DNA of 64,000 nucleotides from Weeksella virosa DSM 16922 (lineage in GTDB: Bacteria; Bacteroidota; Bacteroidia; Flavobacteriales; Weeksellaceae): positions 1,722,001 through 1,786,000 of the forward strand of contig NC_015144.1 of the NCBI RefSeq assembly GCF_000189415.1, read 5' to 3'. The translations under genes were made by a program, and so were the position numbers. Below are positions 18,460 through 27,203 of this stretch, in pieces. A model generated the notes under the pieces. It had not been told where the DNA came from, made no database searches, and was given only the letters and a program-made list of their open reading frames with translations. The first letter of the stretch is position 1, and every line of letters starts with the position of its first letter.

Positions 18460-20086
18460 ATGATAAGAGAAATTTCATACGCAAGCGGACCATCGAACGT
18501 GCCGCTTTTAGGAGAAACTATTGGCGATAACCAAAACGAATCGTAGCCAAATATCCTACCAAAGATGCATTGGTTAGTGTTGATCAAGATATTCGATACA
18601 CCTATTCGCAATTTTATCATCAAACCGAAATTATAGCCAAAGCTCTTTTGGCTCAAGGAATACAAACAGGAGATCGAGTTGGGATTTGGTCGGCCAACCG
18701 AGCAGAATGGGTATTACTACAATTCGCCACAGCAAGAATAGGGGTGATTCTTGTTACCATATACCCCGCTTATCGAATTAATGAGCTAGCTTATGTTGTC
18801 AACCAATCAGAAATCAAAGCACTTTTTGCATCCAAACAATACAAGTCTAGTCAATACCAAGATATGATCGAAAAAGTAAGACCCGAATGTTCTACCTTAG
18901 AGCATGTGTACATTTTCGAGAATGGTTGGAAAGAGTTTTTAGCTCACTCGGACAAGGTCAATACATCGAAACTCAATTTCATCGAACAAAGTGTCCAGTT
19001 CGATGATCCCGTGAATATCCAATATACCTCAGGAACAACTGGTTTCCCAAAAGGCGTAACACTCACACACCACAATATCTTGAATAATGGTTATTTTATA
19101 GGCATTCGACTAAATTACACTTTTAGAGATCGCGTTTGTATTCCTGTTCCATTTTATCATTGTTTCGGGATGGTTATAGGAAATTTAGCTTGCGTATCAC
19201 ATGGTGCATGCATGGTTCTACCATCGGATAATTTCGATGCTGCCAAAACTCTAAAAGCTGTTCAAGAAGAAAAATGTACTTCGCTCTATGGCGTGCCGAC
19301 TATGTTCATAGCAGAATTAGACCTGCCAAATGATCTATCTACGTTGCGTACTGGGGTGATGGCAGGATCTCCCTGTTCGATCGAAATCATGAAAAAGTAC
19401 AATCCTTGATGAATATGAGAGAAGTATCTATTTGTTATGGAATGACAGAAACTTCTCCAGTATCAATTCAGACCAAAATAGGAACACCACTAGAAAAACA
19501 AGCAAGTACCGTTGGGACAGTGATAGATCATTTAGAAATAAAGATAATCGATCCCGAAACTGGTGAAATACTACCACGGGGAGTACAAGGAGAGCTGTGC
19601 ACTAGAGGATATTCGGTGATGTTGAAATATTGGAATATGCCCGAAGCAACTGCACAAGTAAAAGATAATAATAATTGGTTATATTCGGGTGATTTAGCTA
19701 CAATGGATGATGAAGGCTATGTGAATATTACCGGTAGAATAAAAGATTTGATAATACGAGGAGGAGAAAATATCTCACCAAAAGAAATCGAAGATTACCT
19801 CTATACGCACCCAAAAATATCAGATGTACAAATCATCGGTGTCCCAAGCGAAAAGTATGGAGAGGAAGTGATGGCTTGGGTAAAAATAAAAGAAAATGAA
19901 CTCTGTTCGGAAGATGAATTACAAGAATTTTGTATGTCCATTGCACACTATAAACGCCCGAAGTACTGGAAGTTTGTTACCGAATTTCCAATGACAGTCT
20001 CAGGAAAAATAAGAAAGGTAGAAATGAGAGAGATTGCTGTTGAAGAATTGGGATTGCAAAACGTAGAACGCATTAAAGCTTCTTAA
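18460..20086 (+). pseudogene. Acyl-CoA synthetase (AMP-binding), two frameshifts
   Basis: Three consecutive reading frames together encode one AMP-forming acyl-CoA synthetase of about 540 residues. It starts at ATG 18460 (MIREISYASGPSNVPLLGET) and hits TAG at 18544. The frame resumes at 18543 ([19 protein letters not shown]...) and hits TGA at 19407. It resumes again across 19398-19406 (..MNMREVSICYGMTETSP) to 20086. Both breaks fit loss of one base, the second next to an AAAAAG run. All core motifs remain: [37 protein letters not shown] and the C-terminal lysine region VSGKIRKVEM. It is a recent pseudogene or carries two sequencing errors. Confidence 0.85.
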
Positions 20087-20103
20087 GCTCGCAGAAAATT
20101 ACG

Positions 20104-20111
20104 TATATTTG
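20104..20111 (+). promoter_or_regulatory. -7 promoter box of the NtrC-like regulator gene
   Basis: TATATTTG matches TAnnTTTG exactly, 24 bases before the ATG at 20135. The box lies just after the end of the acyl-CoA synthetase pseudogene, so the regulator gene can be transcribed independently of it. Confidence 0.5.
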
Positions 20112-20134
20112 GAAGGCAAAATTAAAAATACAAC

Positions 20135-21319
20135 ATGCCAAAAATATTAATCATCGAAGACGAAAAAGCCATCCGCAACGTACTGAAAAATATTTTACTC
20201 GATGAGGACTCTTCTTTCGAAGTAGATGAAGCAGAGAACGGTGAGATTGCCCTTGAGAAAATTAATGAAGTAGAATATGATTTAATCATTTCCGATATCA
20301 AAATGCCAAAAAAAGATGGAGTAGAAGTACTAACAGAAGCACTAGAACAACATCCCGATCTTACTTTTGTAATGATTTCTGGTCATGGTGATATCGAAAC
20401 CGCCGTAGATTGTATCAAGAAAGGTGCATACGATTATATCTCAAAACCACCAGATCTCAATCGACTACTCAATACGGTACGTAATGCGTTAAACCACAAA
20501 TCATTGGTAAAAACCAATACGGCACTCAAATCAGAAAACAAAGCACTCAAACGCAAAGTAAGCAAACAGTATACGATGATAGGGAGTTCGGAAAGATTAA
20601 ATGAAATCCGAGAGATCATCGATAAAGTAGCGTCTACCGAAGCACGCGTTTTGATCACAGGACCAAACGGGACCGGAAAGGAGTTGGTTGCACATCAATT
20701 GCACGAGAAAAGTGATCGAAATAAAAAAACACTTATCGAAGTTAATTGTGCAGCAATACCTGCAGAGCTCATTGAGAGTGAATTGTTTGGCCATGTGAAA
20801 GGTTCTTTCACAGGAGCAGTAAAAGATAAACAAGGTAAATTCGAGTTGGCCAACCAAGGAACAATTTTCTTAGATGAAATTGGAGATATGAGTCTATCTG
20901 CACAAGCAAAAGTTTTGAGAGCACTACAAGAAGGAAAAATTTCTCCTGTAGGAAGCGAGAAAGAAATCGACGTGAATGTTCGTGTAATTGCTGCAACCAA
21001 TAAAGACCTGCGAAAAGAGATTGAGGAAGGGCGTTTCCGAGAAGATTTATACCATCGATTGGCAGTCATCATTATAGAAGTGCCAGCCCTCAACGACCGA
21101 AAAGATGATATTCCAGAACTAGTAGAACATTTTGTAGTTCTGCTAAGTGAAAACCAAGGTTTACCGTATAAAAAGTTCGATGCCTCGGCTTACGAAGCGC
21201 TGAAAGAAATCGATTGGACAGGGAATATTCGCGAATTAAGAAATGTGGTAGAACGTTTGTTAATCTTGTCGAACGATCCAGTGAAAAGAGAAGATGTAGA
21301 AGCTTTTGTACGCAAATAA
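20135..21319 (+). CDS. NtrC-family response regulator without DNA-binding domain
   Basis: The 394-residue protein has a receiver domain (1-120, phospho-acceptor Asp54 in ISDIKMPK) and a linker coil. A sigma-54-interacting AAA+ domain follows, with Walker A GPNGTGKE 176-183, sigma-54 loop GSFTGA 223-228, Walker B FLDEIGD 245-251 and arginine-finger region GRFREDLYHR. It ends right after the AAA+ lid (NIRELRNVVERLLILS), with no Fis-type helix-turn-helix. From memory, flavobacterial orthologues also lack that domain. It probably activates sigma-54 promoters without specific DNA binding. The partner kinase is not in the window. Confidence 0.88.
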   Translation: MPKILIIEDEKAIRNVLKNILLDEDSSFEVDEAENGEIALEKINEVEYDLIISDIKMPKKDGVEVLTEALEQHPDLTFVMISGHGDIETAVDCIKKGAYDYISKPPDLNRLLNTVRNALNHKSLVKTNTALKSENKALKRKVSKQYTMIGSSERLNEIREIIDKVASTEARVLITGPNGTGKELVAHQLHEKSDRNKKTLIEVNCAAIPAELIESELFGHVKGSFTGAVKDKQGKFELANQGTIFLDEIGDMSLSAQAKVLRALQEGKISPVGSEKEIDVNVRVIAATNKDLRKEIEEGRFREDLYHRLAVIIIEVPALNDRKDDIPELVEHFVVLLSENQGLPYKKFDASAYEALKEIDWTGNIRELRNVVERLLILSNDPVKREDVEAFVRK

Positions 21320-21829
21320 ATGAAAAATACAGCACCAATATTTCTTCTTTCTGTAGGGTTGTTTTTCTCATGCGAAACCTCTAATCAATCTCAGATAGGA
21401 AAAGATTTTTTTGAGACATACGCACTCCGAAAAGATGAAAAAATATTGCAATCATTTTATAACGACACTATAGAATATGAAAATGTAGTTTTACAAAGTG
21501 GTTTGCATCCTATATCGAGTGTAGAATTGATTCGAACAAACTTCAACTTCCATGACGCACAAATGGTGTATCCGAACGATACAATCTTGCGGGTAGAACA
21601 GTTAATGAGCAACGACACTATGATTGTTGCACAAGGCTATTTTTTACCCTACCAGTATCAAGGACTAACAATCCCCGAAATGAAGTTTACGACATGGTTA
21701 TTTCTCGACAAAAACAAGAAAATAAAAAAACAAATAGACTGGTTTAATTATCCGATAGAAGACATTATACAGGCTTATCAGATGAAACAATCTATGAATT
21801 TTTCTACAGCGCCTCAAATACAAGAATAA
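21320..21829 (+). CDS. Lipoprotein of NTF2/SnoaL-like size, function unknown
   Basis: The 169-residue protein has a lipobox near residue 18 (GLFFSC). The mature protein (IGKDFFETYALRKDEKILQSFYNDTIEYENVVL... MKFTTWLFLDKNKKIKKQIDWFNYP) has the length and pattern of SnoaL/NTF2-like folds, which is a tentative reading. Its ATG begins at the base directly after the regulator's stop, so it is co-transcribed and probably translationally coupled to it. Confidence 0.65.
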   Translation: MKNTAPIFLLSVGLFFSCETSNQSQIGKDFFETYALRKDEKILQSFYNDTIEYENVVLQSGLHPISSVELIRTNFNFHDAQMVYPNDTILRVEQLMSNDTMIVAQGYFLPYQYQGLTIPEMKFTTWLFLDKNKKIKKQIDWFNYPIEDIIQAYQMKQSMNFSTAPQIQE

Positions 21830-21833
21830 TAAA

Positions 21834-21862
21834 AAAAGAGTGGTTACATAGCCACTCTTTTA
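21834..21862. terminator. Bidirectional terminator
   Basis: An AAAAGAGTGG / CCACTCTTTT stem with an 8-base loop lies between the convergent lipoprotein and nucleoid-associated protein genes. Confidence 0.88.
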
Positions 21863-22912
21863 TTATTGCTCTGTATTGAAAAACACTTTGTAGTAAAACA
21901 TTTTTTTGTTCTCATCATATCCCTTTTCTAGGTAATCTTCTGCAGCATCCGCCGCCATCAAATCTATTTTTAGAATGATGTTGGTATCGAGTTTTATTTC
22001 ACTTTTTATTTTTTTAGATTCTTTGACGAGCGAAGGTTTATTCACTTCAAAAGCCGTGTCGAATTCTATTTTGAAATCTTCTGCATATTGAGTTTTGAAT
22101 TTTTTATAGTCATCCACCAACTCAAACTGTTCAACTACTTGACTCTGAATCATTTCGTCGGTAACCATTTCATTCATCGTTAATAAATGCAACGTTTGAG
22201 ACAGAAAATTGGCTTGTGTTTGCTTGTCATTTCGTTCTAAAACAACCTCTTCGGCAAACTGATTCATCAAGTGTAAATATTGTTTGGTTTGATAGCGATT
22301 ATCGTTAACAGCCGTAATTTCTAAGAAACTTTTTTTCCAATATTCGGATTCGTTTTGCAAATCATCAACCGAAAAAACAATATATCCGTCATCTTTTTGT
22401 GCATTGACAACAAAAGCCGCTTTGTCTATTTTCTCTAATTTATATCCTTTTTGAATAAAATAATCGATGTTTTTGGATTCATCGAAACGGATGTATTTCT
22501 TTTTATTTTCTAGCTTGAAAATGCCAATACCTTGCGTGGTAATGTCTCCATACCTGATATTATCAAAAAAAGCAATGAAAACTTCACCCGACTTTATTTG
22601 CGGATGCAAAGATTTCTCGAATAAATGGGCCAAAATCTCATGCGAAAAATCTAGAAAATCGATCTTCTCCTCGAACATTTCTTGCATCAAACTATACACC
22701 ACATTAAACTCCAGCTTTTCAGTATAGTGAGAAAAATGATAAGCATCCATGTTGCGTCTGAAAGCTTGTGTAAGAAACGGAAATAAATCTTCTTCTTTTT
22801 TTTCGTCCATTTTCAAAGCTGCTTCCGCAAAAATATTGCGTTCTTCGCGCACTTTGTGGCCAACTTTCTGTAGGGATAAATAAGAAATATAAGCACTCTT
22901 GAAATCGATCAT
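21863..22912 (-). CDS. Nucleoid-associated protein (NdpA/YejK family)
   Basis: The protein matches the 37-kDa nucleoid-associated protein family: MIDFKSAYISYLSLQKVGHKVREE at the start, then the conserved FFDNIRYGDITTQGIGIFKLENKKKY region and a helical C-terminal part. I place the start at 22912 (349 residues) rather than at the upstream ATG at 22960. A complete promoter on this strand (22931-22960) covers the extra codons, and family members begin at MIDF. It likely binds chromosomal DNA. Single gene. Confidence 0.82.
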   Translation of the reverse strand: MIDFKSAYISYLSLQKVGHKVREERNIFAEAALKMDEKKEEDLFPFLTQAFRRNMDAYHFSHYTEKLEFNVVYSLMQEMFEEKIDFLDFSHEILAHLFEKSLHPQIKSGEVFIAFFDNIRYGDITTQGIGIFKLENKKKYIRFDESKNIDYFIQKGYKLEKIDKAAFVVNAQKDDGYIVFSVDDLQNESEYWKKSFLEITAVNDNRYQTKQYLHLMNQFAEEVVLERNDKQTQANFLSQTLHLLTMNEMVTDEMIQSQVVEQFELVDDYKKFKTQYAEDFKIEFDTAFEVNKPSLVKESKKIKSEIKLDTNIILKIDLMAADAAEDYLEKGYDENKKMFYYKVFFNTEQ

Positions 22913-22930
22913 CGTACATAAAATATCCCA

Positions 22931-22960
22931 CAAAGATACATTAACTGGCTTGCTGTGCAA
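22931..22960 (-). promoter_or_regulatory. Promoter of the nucleoid-associated protein gene
   Basis: Read on the minus strand, TTG (22960-22958), 19 bases of spacer and TATCTTTG (22938-22931) give a full TTG/TAnnTTTG promoter. The start would fall near 22926, so translation must begin at 22912, not 22960. Confidence 0.7.
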
Positions 22961-23103
22961 ATAGATTTCGGTAGGATTTGGGACAGAAAATAAGGTTGAT
23001 GCTTCGGATTATCTTTTATGAATTGGTTTTTTTTTGATTCGAATATTTTTTGGCACACTTATGGAATTTAACAAAATTGTAAAATCCTGAAAATTTATAG
23101 AAA

Positions 23104-24003
23104 ATGAAAAATATACGTGTACTTTTAGTAGGGTTAGCTATGGTTTCTGGTACCTTGATTTTTGCACAATCGGCTAGAAATGGTGATCGATCATCGAATG
23201 GTAGAGGAAATTCTACAGTGACCAATCGGGCGAGCAATAACAGCAATCCAAGAGCGAATATAAATGCTTCTTTTGGATCGAGTAAACAAGAAAGTATGAG
23301 CGACCCGCGCAGAAGTAATCCAAGAACAAATCAAGGAAATACGCCTAATCATGTGAGAACAGGCTCTTCGATAACGGTAAGGACTCCTACTAGTGCGAAT
23401 TCTCGTTCGGGTTTTCGTGCAACAAATTCTGCCGAAACTATAAGAAATAGTTCGTTATCTGCAAGAACGGTCGAGAGAGGGAATACGCGAAGAAATAACG
23501 TTGAGGTAAATTATAGAAACAACCAACGCGAGATTAGATCCCAAGACAATGGGAGAGATGTAATTCGTTTTCAGAATGATAAACGTTATGAAGATCGTCG
23601 ATACAATTCGTATGTATACAATGTGAACAATTATCATCATTACACGTATAACAATTATCAATTCTATGGAAATAATGGAGTGTATTACCGTCCGTACAAT
23701 AAGGGATATATCCGTTTTATGCCACCGGTTGGTTTTCGGGTAGATTATTTACCCATAGGCTATTCGAGTTTCTATTACAACCGTAGACCTTATTATTTCT
23801 ATGAAGGAATTTATTATATCAAAAAAAGAAACAGATTTTATGTCGTAGAGCCTCCTTATGGAGCAATTATCGAAGCTTTGCCCGCTGGTTATGAAACGGT
23901 AAATTATAATGGCGATATTCTATATGAATTCGGAGGTGTTTTGTACCAAAAATATTATGACCAATACGGTTTTGCCTACCAAGTTGTCGGCTTCCTCGAT
24001 TAA
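23104..24003 (+). CDS. Secreted DUF6515-type protein
   Basis: The 299-residue protein has a signal peptide (1-22, LIFA-QS). Residues 25-150 are a low-complexity, positively charged Ser/Asn/Arg-rich stretch. The C-terminal half is Tyr-rich (YHHYTYNNYQFYGNNG, GYIRFMPPVGFRVDYLPIGY, VVEPPYGAIIEALPAGYETV), the pattern of DUF6515 proteins. Function is unknown; an envelope role is likely. There is no T9SS tail. It is a single gene ending at a terminator. Confidence 0.75.
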   Translation: MKNIRVLLVGLAMVSGTLIFAQSARNGDRSSNGRGNSTVTNRASNNSNPRANINASFGSSKQESMSDPRRSNPRTNQGNTPNHVRTGSSITVRTPTSANSRSGFRATNSAETIRNSSLSARTVERGNTRRNNVEVNYRNNQREIRSQDNGRDVIRFQNDKRYEDRRYNSYVYNVNNYHHYTYNNYQFYGNNGVYYRPYNKGYIRFMPPVGFRVDYLPIGYSSFYYNRRPYYFYEGIYYIKKRNRFYVVEPPYGAIIEALPAGYETVNYNGDILYEFGGVLYQKYYDQYGFAYQVVGFLD

Positions 24004-24015
24004 GGTAAAGAACAG

Positions 24016-24048
24016 AAAGAGAGTATCCAGCGATGCTCTCTTTTTTTA
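24016..24048 (+). terminator. Terminator after the DUF6515 gene
   Basis: An AAAGAGAG-AT / AT-GCTCTCTTT stem with a short loop is followed by TTTTTT. Confidence 0.8.
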
Positions 24049-24142
24049 TTAAGTACAATTTAGGTAAGAAGCAATAAAACATAGTTATTTTTTTTGGTTA
24101 ATTAGATTCATTTAATATCTTGCGGACACAAAAAAATAAAGT

Positions 24143-24526
24143 ATGCCTAAAAAGAAATATACGATAGAATTTCCGATAAAATCATCACCTTCGTTGCTTT
24201 ACAATTATTTATCGAATCCTTCGGGCTTATCAGAGTGGTTTGCAGATAATGTAAATTCTCGTGGAGAGAAATATACTTTTATATGGGATGAACACGAAGA
24301 AAGTGCTTTTTTAATGAAATCTAAAGTAGATTCTTATGTTCGTTTCCAGTGGGAAGAAGATGAAGATACCAAATATTTTTTCGAGTTGACCATTGTGGTA
24401 GATGAACTAACAAACGATGTTTCGGTTGTGATTACGGACTTTGCAGAAGAAGATGAAATCGAGCAATCGAAACAACTTTGGGAGAGTCAAATAGAAGATT
24501 TAAAGAAAATTTTAGGTTCATTATAA
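24143..24526 (+). CDS. START-like (SRPBCC) domain protein
   Basis: The 127-residue protein has the START/AHSA1-like pattern: IEFPIKSSPSLLYNYLSNPSGLSEWFADNVN at the start, FIWDEHEESAFLMKSK in the middle and a long C-terminal helix (EQSKQLWESQIEDLKKIL). This fold forms a hydrophobic ligand pocket. It is highly acidic. Here it precedes the class IV aminotransferase homologue by 23 bases in a neighbourhood that also holds YqgE, an arrangement I recall from flavobacterial genomes. The ligand is unknown. Confidence 0.8.
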   Translation: MPKKKYTIEFPIKSSPSLLYNYLSNPSGLSEWFADNVNSRGEKYTFIWDEHEESAFLMKSKVDSYVRFQWEEDEDTKYFFELTIVVDELTNDVSVVITDFAEEDEIEQSKQLWESQIEDLKKILGSL

Positions 24527-24549
24527 TAAAAAAAGAAGTTCAAGTTTTG

Positions 24550-25353
24550 ATGATAAATTTCAATGGAAGCTTAGTTCCGCAAGAACAATTAGTATTTTCT
24601 ACGAACGAACGCATCATATCGTATGCCGATTCTATAAAAGAGTTGATCCGAATTGTTGATGGTGAAATATTATTGTGGGAGGACCATTATTTTAGTTTAA
24701 TGGCTTCTATGCGGATAATGCGCATGCAAATTCCGTTGAATTTTACTCCAGAATTTTTTCAGAATCAAATCAAGACTTTGCTTCAGCACAACCAAAACGG
24801 ATGCATCACTTTCACCTGTTATCGTACCACTTCTAGCGATATTCTAGACAGTAGTATTGGCTATTTTATAGTATTCGATCAGCAACAAGAGGCTTGGAAT
24901 CATGAGATAGAAGAGGCAGAAATTGATGTCTACAAGGATTTTGTTATCAATGATTCTTTTTTCTCCCAAAATAATATTGTACATCCCGAAGAAAATATTG
25001 CAAGAGTATATGCACATGAAAACGATATGCGCGATTTAGTTTTGCTCAATGCCAATAAACGAATAGCAAAGAGTTTGAATGGGTCTATTTTTCTTGTCAA
25101 TGATCATAAAATAAGAACACCAAAGCAATCAGAAGGTGTACAGAAAAGTGTACTTAGAAATCATTTTATCTCGACTCTTAACAAAGGAAAAGTTTTCGAA
25201 GTAGAAGAAACAGAAATTTTTCCGTTTGAGATGCAACGTGCCGAAGAGATTTTTGTATTAATAGACGGTTATGGTATGGTATCGTATACGAAGAATCGTA
25301 AAAAAACATACAGAACCGACAAAGCTCAAGAGATATTTTCGCTTTTCGTCTAA
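24550..25353 (+). CDS. Aminotransferase class IV homologue, catalytic lysine apparently missing
   Basis: The 267-residue protein has the fold-type IV layout (PabC/IlvE relatives): MINFNGSLVPQEQLVFST, the HYFSLMASMRIMRM segment, LLNANKRIAKSLNGSIFLVND, TPKQSEGVQKSVLRN and FPFEMQRAEEIFVL. In an ungapped comparison with the family pattern as I remember it, the PLP-binding lysine position falls on Asn141 (FFSQNN) and the usual Glu of the vEx..NiF motif on Lys174. It may therefore not be an active aminotransferase. The start at 24550 gives the family N-terminus; the longer frame overlaps the START-like gene. Confidence 0.75.
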   Translation: MINFNGSLVPQEQLVFSTNERIISYADSIKELIRIVDGEILLWEDHYFSLMASMRIMRMQIPLNFTPEFFQNQIKTLLQHNQNGCITFTCYRTTSSDILDSSIGYFIVFDQQQEAWNHEIEEAEIDVYKDFVINDSFFSQNNIVHPEENIARVYAHENDMRDLVLLNANKRIAKSLNGSIFLVNDHKIRTPKQSEGVQKSVLRNHFISTLNKGKVFEVEETEIFPFEMQRAEEIFVLIDGYGMVSYTKNRKKTYRTDKAQEIFSLFV

Positions 25354-25381
25354 AAATAGAATAAGGTTTTTTCTACAAAGT

Positions 25382-25933
25382 TTAATTCATAGAAGGGTCG
25401 GCGGGTGTATTTACCCATATAAGGTTTTCTCCACCTAGTTTGGTCAGTTGTTTTTTCCAAAGGTCAACTTCCCAATCTCGAAAAATATCAATGCGTTCGC
25501 GTACCAAAATCCATGCATTCATTTCGAGTTCAATTTCTAACTGTCTACTCGACCAGCCAGAATATCCTAAATAAAATCGGATTTCATCATCCCCTATTTT
25601 TCCCATATTAATCGCCTCTCGGACATCTTCGTAATTTCCGGACCAATAAATATTTTCGGCAATTTTTTCACTCTCGCGAATAAGATCTGGACGAGAATGC
25701 AGATAATATATATTTTCTTTGTCTACTGGCCCCCCTTCGTAGACAATAGAATCAGAATTCATTTGAGATACAAAAATATGTAGCGGGATATTTGATGATT
25801 TATTTAAGATAAACCCTACAGAACCTTTTTCGCTATGTTCGGTGATGATGACTACGCTTCGGTTGAAGATGTCGTTATTCAAGGTTGGTTTTGCTATGAG
25901 AATATCACCTTTATTTATACGTTTATTTTCCAC
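25382..25933 (-). CDS. YqgE/AlgH family protein
   Basis: The 183-residue protein has the UPF0301 signature: KGDILIAKPTLNNDIFNRSVVIITEHSEKGSVGFILNKSS, YEGGPVDKENIYYLH and FYLGYSGWSSRQLEIELEMNAWI. AlgH/YqgE was first linked to alginate regulation in Pseudomonas; its biochemical role is unknown. It lies on the strand opposite the START/aminotransferase pair and converges with it, 28 bases apart, leaving no room for a clear terminator. Confidence 0.92.
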   Translation of the reverse strand: MENKRINKGDILIAKPTLNNDIFNRSVVIITEHSEKGSVGFILNKSSNIPLHIFVSQMNSDSIVYEGGPVDKENIYYLHSRPDLIRESEKIAENIYWSGNYEDVREAINMGKIGDDEIRFYLGYSGWSSRQLEIELEMNAWILVRERIDIFRDWEVDLWKKQLTKLGGENLIWVNTPADPSMN

Positions 25934-26020
25934 AACTTTTATTTTATTTATTAATAACTTCGTGTGTTAAAATGTACCTATAAGATAGTTCGTATTTTAC
26001 TAATTTAAAAAAAATAATTC

Positions 26021-26665
26021 ATGAAACAAGATTTATCTGATAAAAGAAAAAATTATTCTAAAAATTTTATAGATTTTGATCATTTGGCAGAAGATGCTAT
26101 AGAGCAATTCAAAAGCTGGTTCGATGTTGCAGAAAAAAACCCTTTGATAGAAGAGGCTAATGCGATGACAGTTACCACAGTAGAGAATAGCGGTAAGCCA
26201 AGAAATCGAGTGGTTTTACTAAAAGAGTATAACCAAGATGGTTTTGTTTTTTACACTAATTATCAGAGCCAAAAAGGCAAAGCAATAGAGAATAATCCAC
26301 GAGTATGTTTAAGTTTTTTTTGGCCTGCTTTGCAACAACAAATAATTATTACTGGGAAGGCAGAAAAAGTAAGCGAAGAGATGTCTGATGCATATTTTGC
26401 TAAACGTCCTAGAGAAAGCCAAGTCGGTGCATGGGTATCGCCACAGAGTTCGGTTATAGACGAATTTCATGATTTTGTTGACGATGAAGATTCAATAATC
26501 AAAAAGTACAAAAACCAAGAAATACCAAGACCACCTCATTGGGGAGGTTATTTGGTGAAACCAGAAGAAATTGAGTTTTGGCAAGGTAGACCTAGTCGAT
26601 TGCATGATCGTGTGTTGTACAAAAAGAAAGATAATGGTTGGAAGAAATATCGTTTAGCTCCATAA
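26021..26665 (+). CDS. pdxH: Pyridoxamine 5'-phosphate oxidase
   Basis: The 214-residue protein is of standard length. PdxH hallmarks include NAMTVTTVENSGKPRNRVVLLKEYNQDGFVFYTNYQSQKG (FMN binding), the RPRESQVGAWVSPQSS active-site segment and the C-terminal EFWQGRPSRLHDRVLY. It oxidises pyridoxine or pyridoxamine phosphate to PLP using FMN. It is divergent from yqgE and convergent with the HU gene. PLP is the cofactor of GcvP in this window. Confidence 0.95.
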   Translation: MKQDLSDKRKNYSKNFIDFDHLAEDAIEQFKSWFDVAEKNPLIEEANAMTVTTVENSGKPRNRVVLLKEYNQDGFVFYTNYQSQKGKAIENNPRVCLSFFWPALQQQIIITGKAEKVSEEMSDAYFAKRPRESQVGAWVSPQSSVIDEFHDFVDDEDSIIKKYKNQEIPRPPHWGGYLVKPEEIEFWQGRPSRLHDRVLYKKKDNGWKKYRLAP

Positions 26666-26734
26666 ATTTGCTATACGCATCTAAAAATTATATTTAGTGG
26701 GAGGTACCCCTTGTACAGATTATGAGATACAAAA

Positions 26735-26760
26735 AAAACTCCTAACAATTAGGAGTTTTA
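26735..26760. terminator. Bidirectional terminator between pdxH and HU
   Basis: An AAAACTCCTAA / TTAGGAGTTTT stem with a tiny CAA-type loop and flanking A/T runs, shared by convergent genes. Confidence 0.85.
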
Positions 26761-26786
26761 TGCTTTCTTAAGAATAAGGTAACTTC

Positions 26787-27065
26787 TTATTTTTTGTCTA
26801 CTGCAGCAGATAATTCTGATCCAGCTTTAAACTTAGCTACAGTTTTAGCAGCGATTTGAATTTCTTTTTTAGTCTGTGGATTAATTCCCGTTCTTGCAGC
26901 TCTCTCAGATGTTGAGAAAGTTCCGAATCCTACTAAAGCAACTTTTTCTCCTTTTGCTAAAGCATTCGTTACATTAGTTGTGAATGAGTTCAAAGCTTTT
27001 TTTGCAGCTTCTTTTGAAATTCCTGCATCAGCAGCAATTGCGTCGATTAATTCAGATTTGTTCAT
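26787..27065 (-). CDS. hup: HU-family DNA-binding protein
   Basis: The 92-residue protein has the complete HU/IHF pattern: [25 protein letters not shown], the dimer core [27 protein letters not shown] and the terminal helix. It is a small histone-like protein that bends and compacts DNA. It is expressed from its own strong-looking promoter at 27095-27124. Confidence 0.96.
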   Translation of the reverse strand: MNKSELIDAIAADAGISKEAAKKALNSFTTNVTNALAKGEKVALVGFGTFSTSERAARTGINPQTKKEIQIAAKTVAKFKAGSELSAAVDKK

Positions 27066-27094
27066 AGCTTAATAAATTAAATTTAAATGATACA

Positions 27095-27124
27095 CAAATA
27101 TAATCTTTCCCTTTGTTTATGCAA
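27095..27124 (-). promoter_or_regulatory. Promoter of the HU gene
   Basis: On the minus strand TTG (27124-27122), 19 bases and TATATTTG (27102-27095) make a full TTG/TAnnTTTG promoter, predicting a leader of about 25 bases. Confidence 0.7.
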
Positions 27125-27203
27125 GTTTTAGATGAAAAAAAATACTTTTTTTCATCAAATATTAATGTTTAATTCTTTTTTTTAACTAATTTACAATAAA
27201 TCA

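Noticed and set aside
18460-20086. Programmed frameshifting as the explanation for the split acyl-CoA synthetase
   Set aside because: There are two separate breaks, each needing a different base added, with no slippery heptamer or pseudoknot at the first; gene decay or sequence error is simpler.
22913-22960. Upstream ATG of the nucleoid-associated protein
   Set aside because: A complete promoter on the same strand covers these codons and the family starts at MIDF.
24478-24549. Longer start of the aminotransferase homologue
   Set aside because: It overlaps the START-like gene and lacks family similarity.
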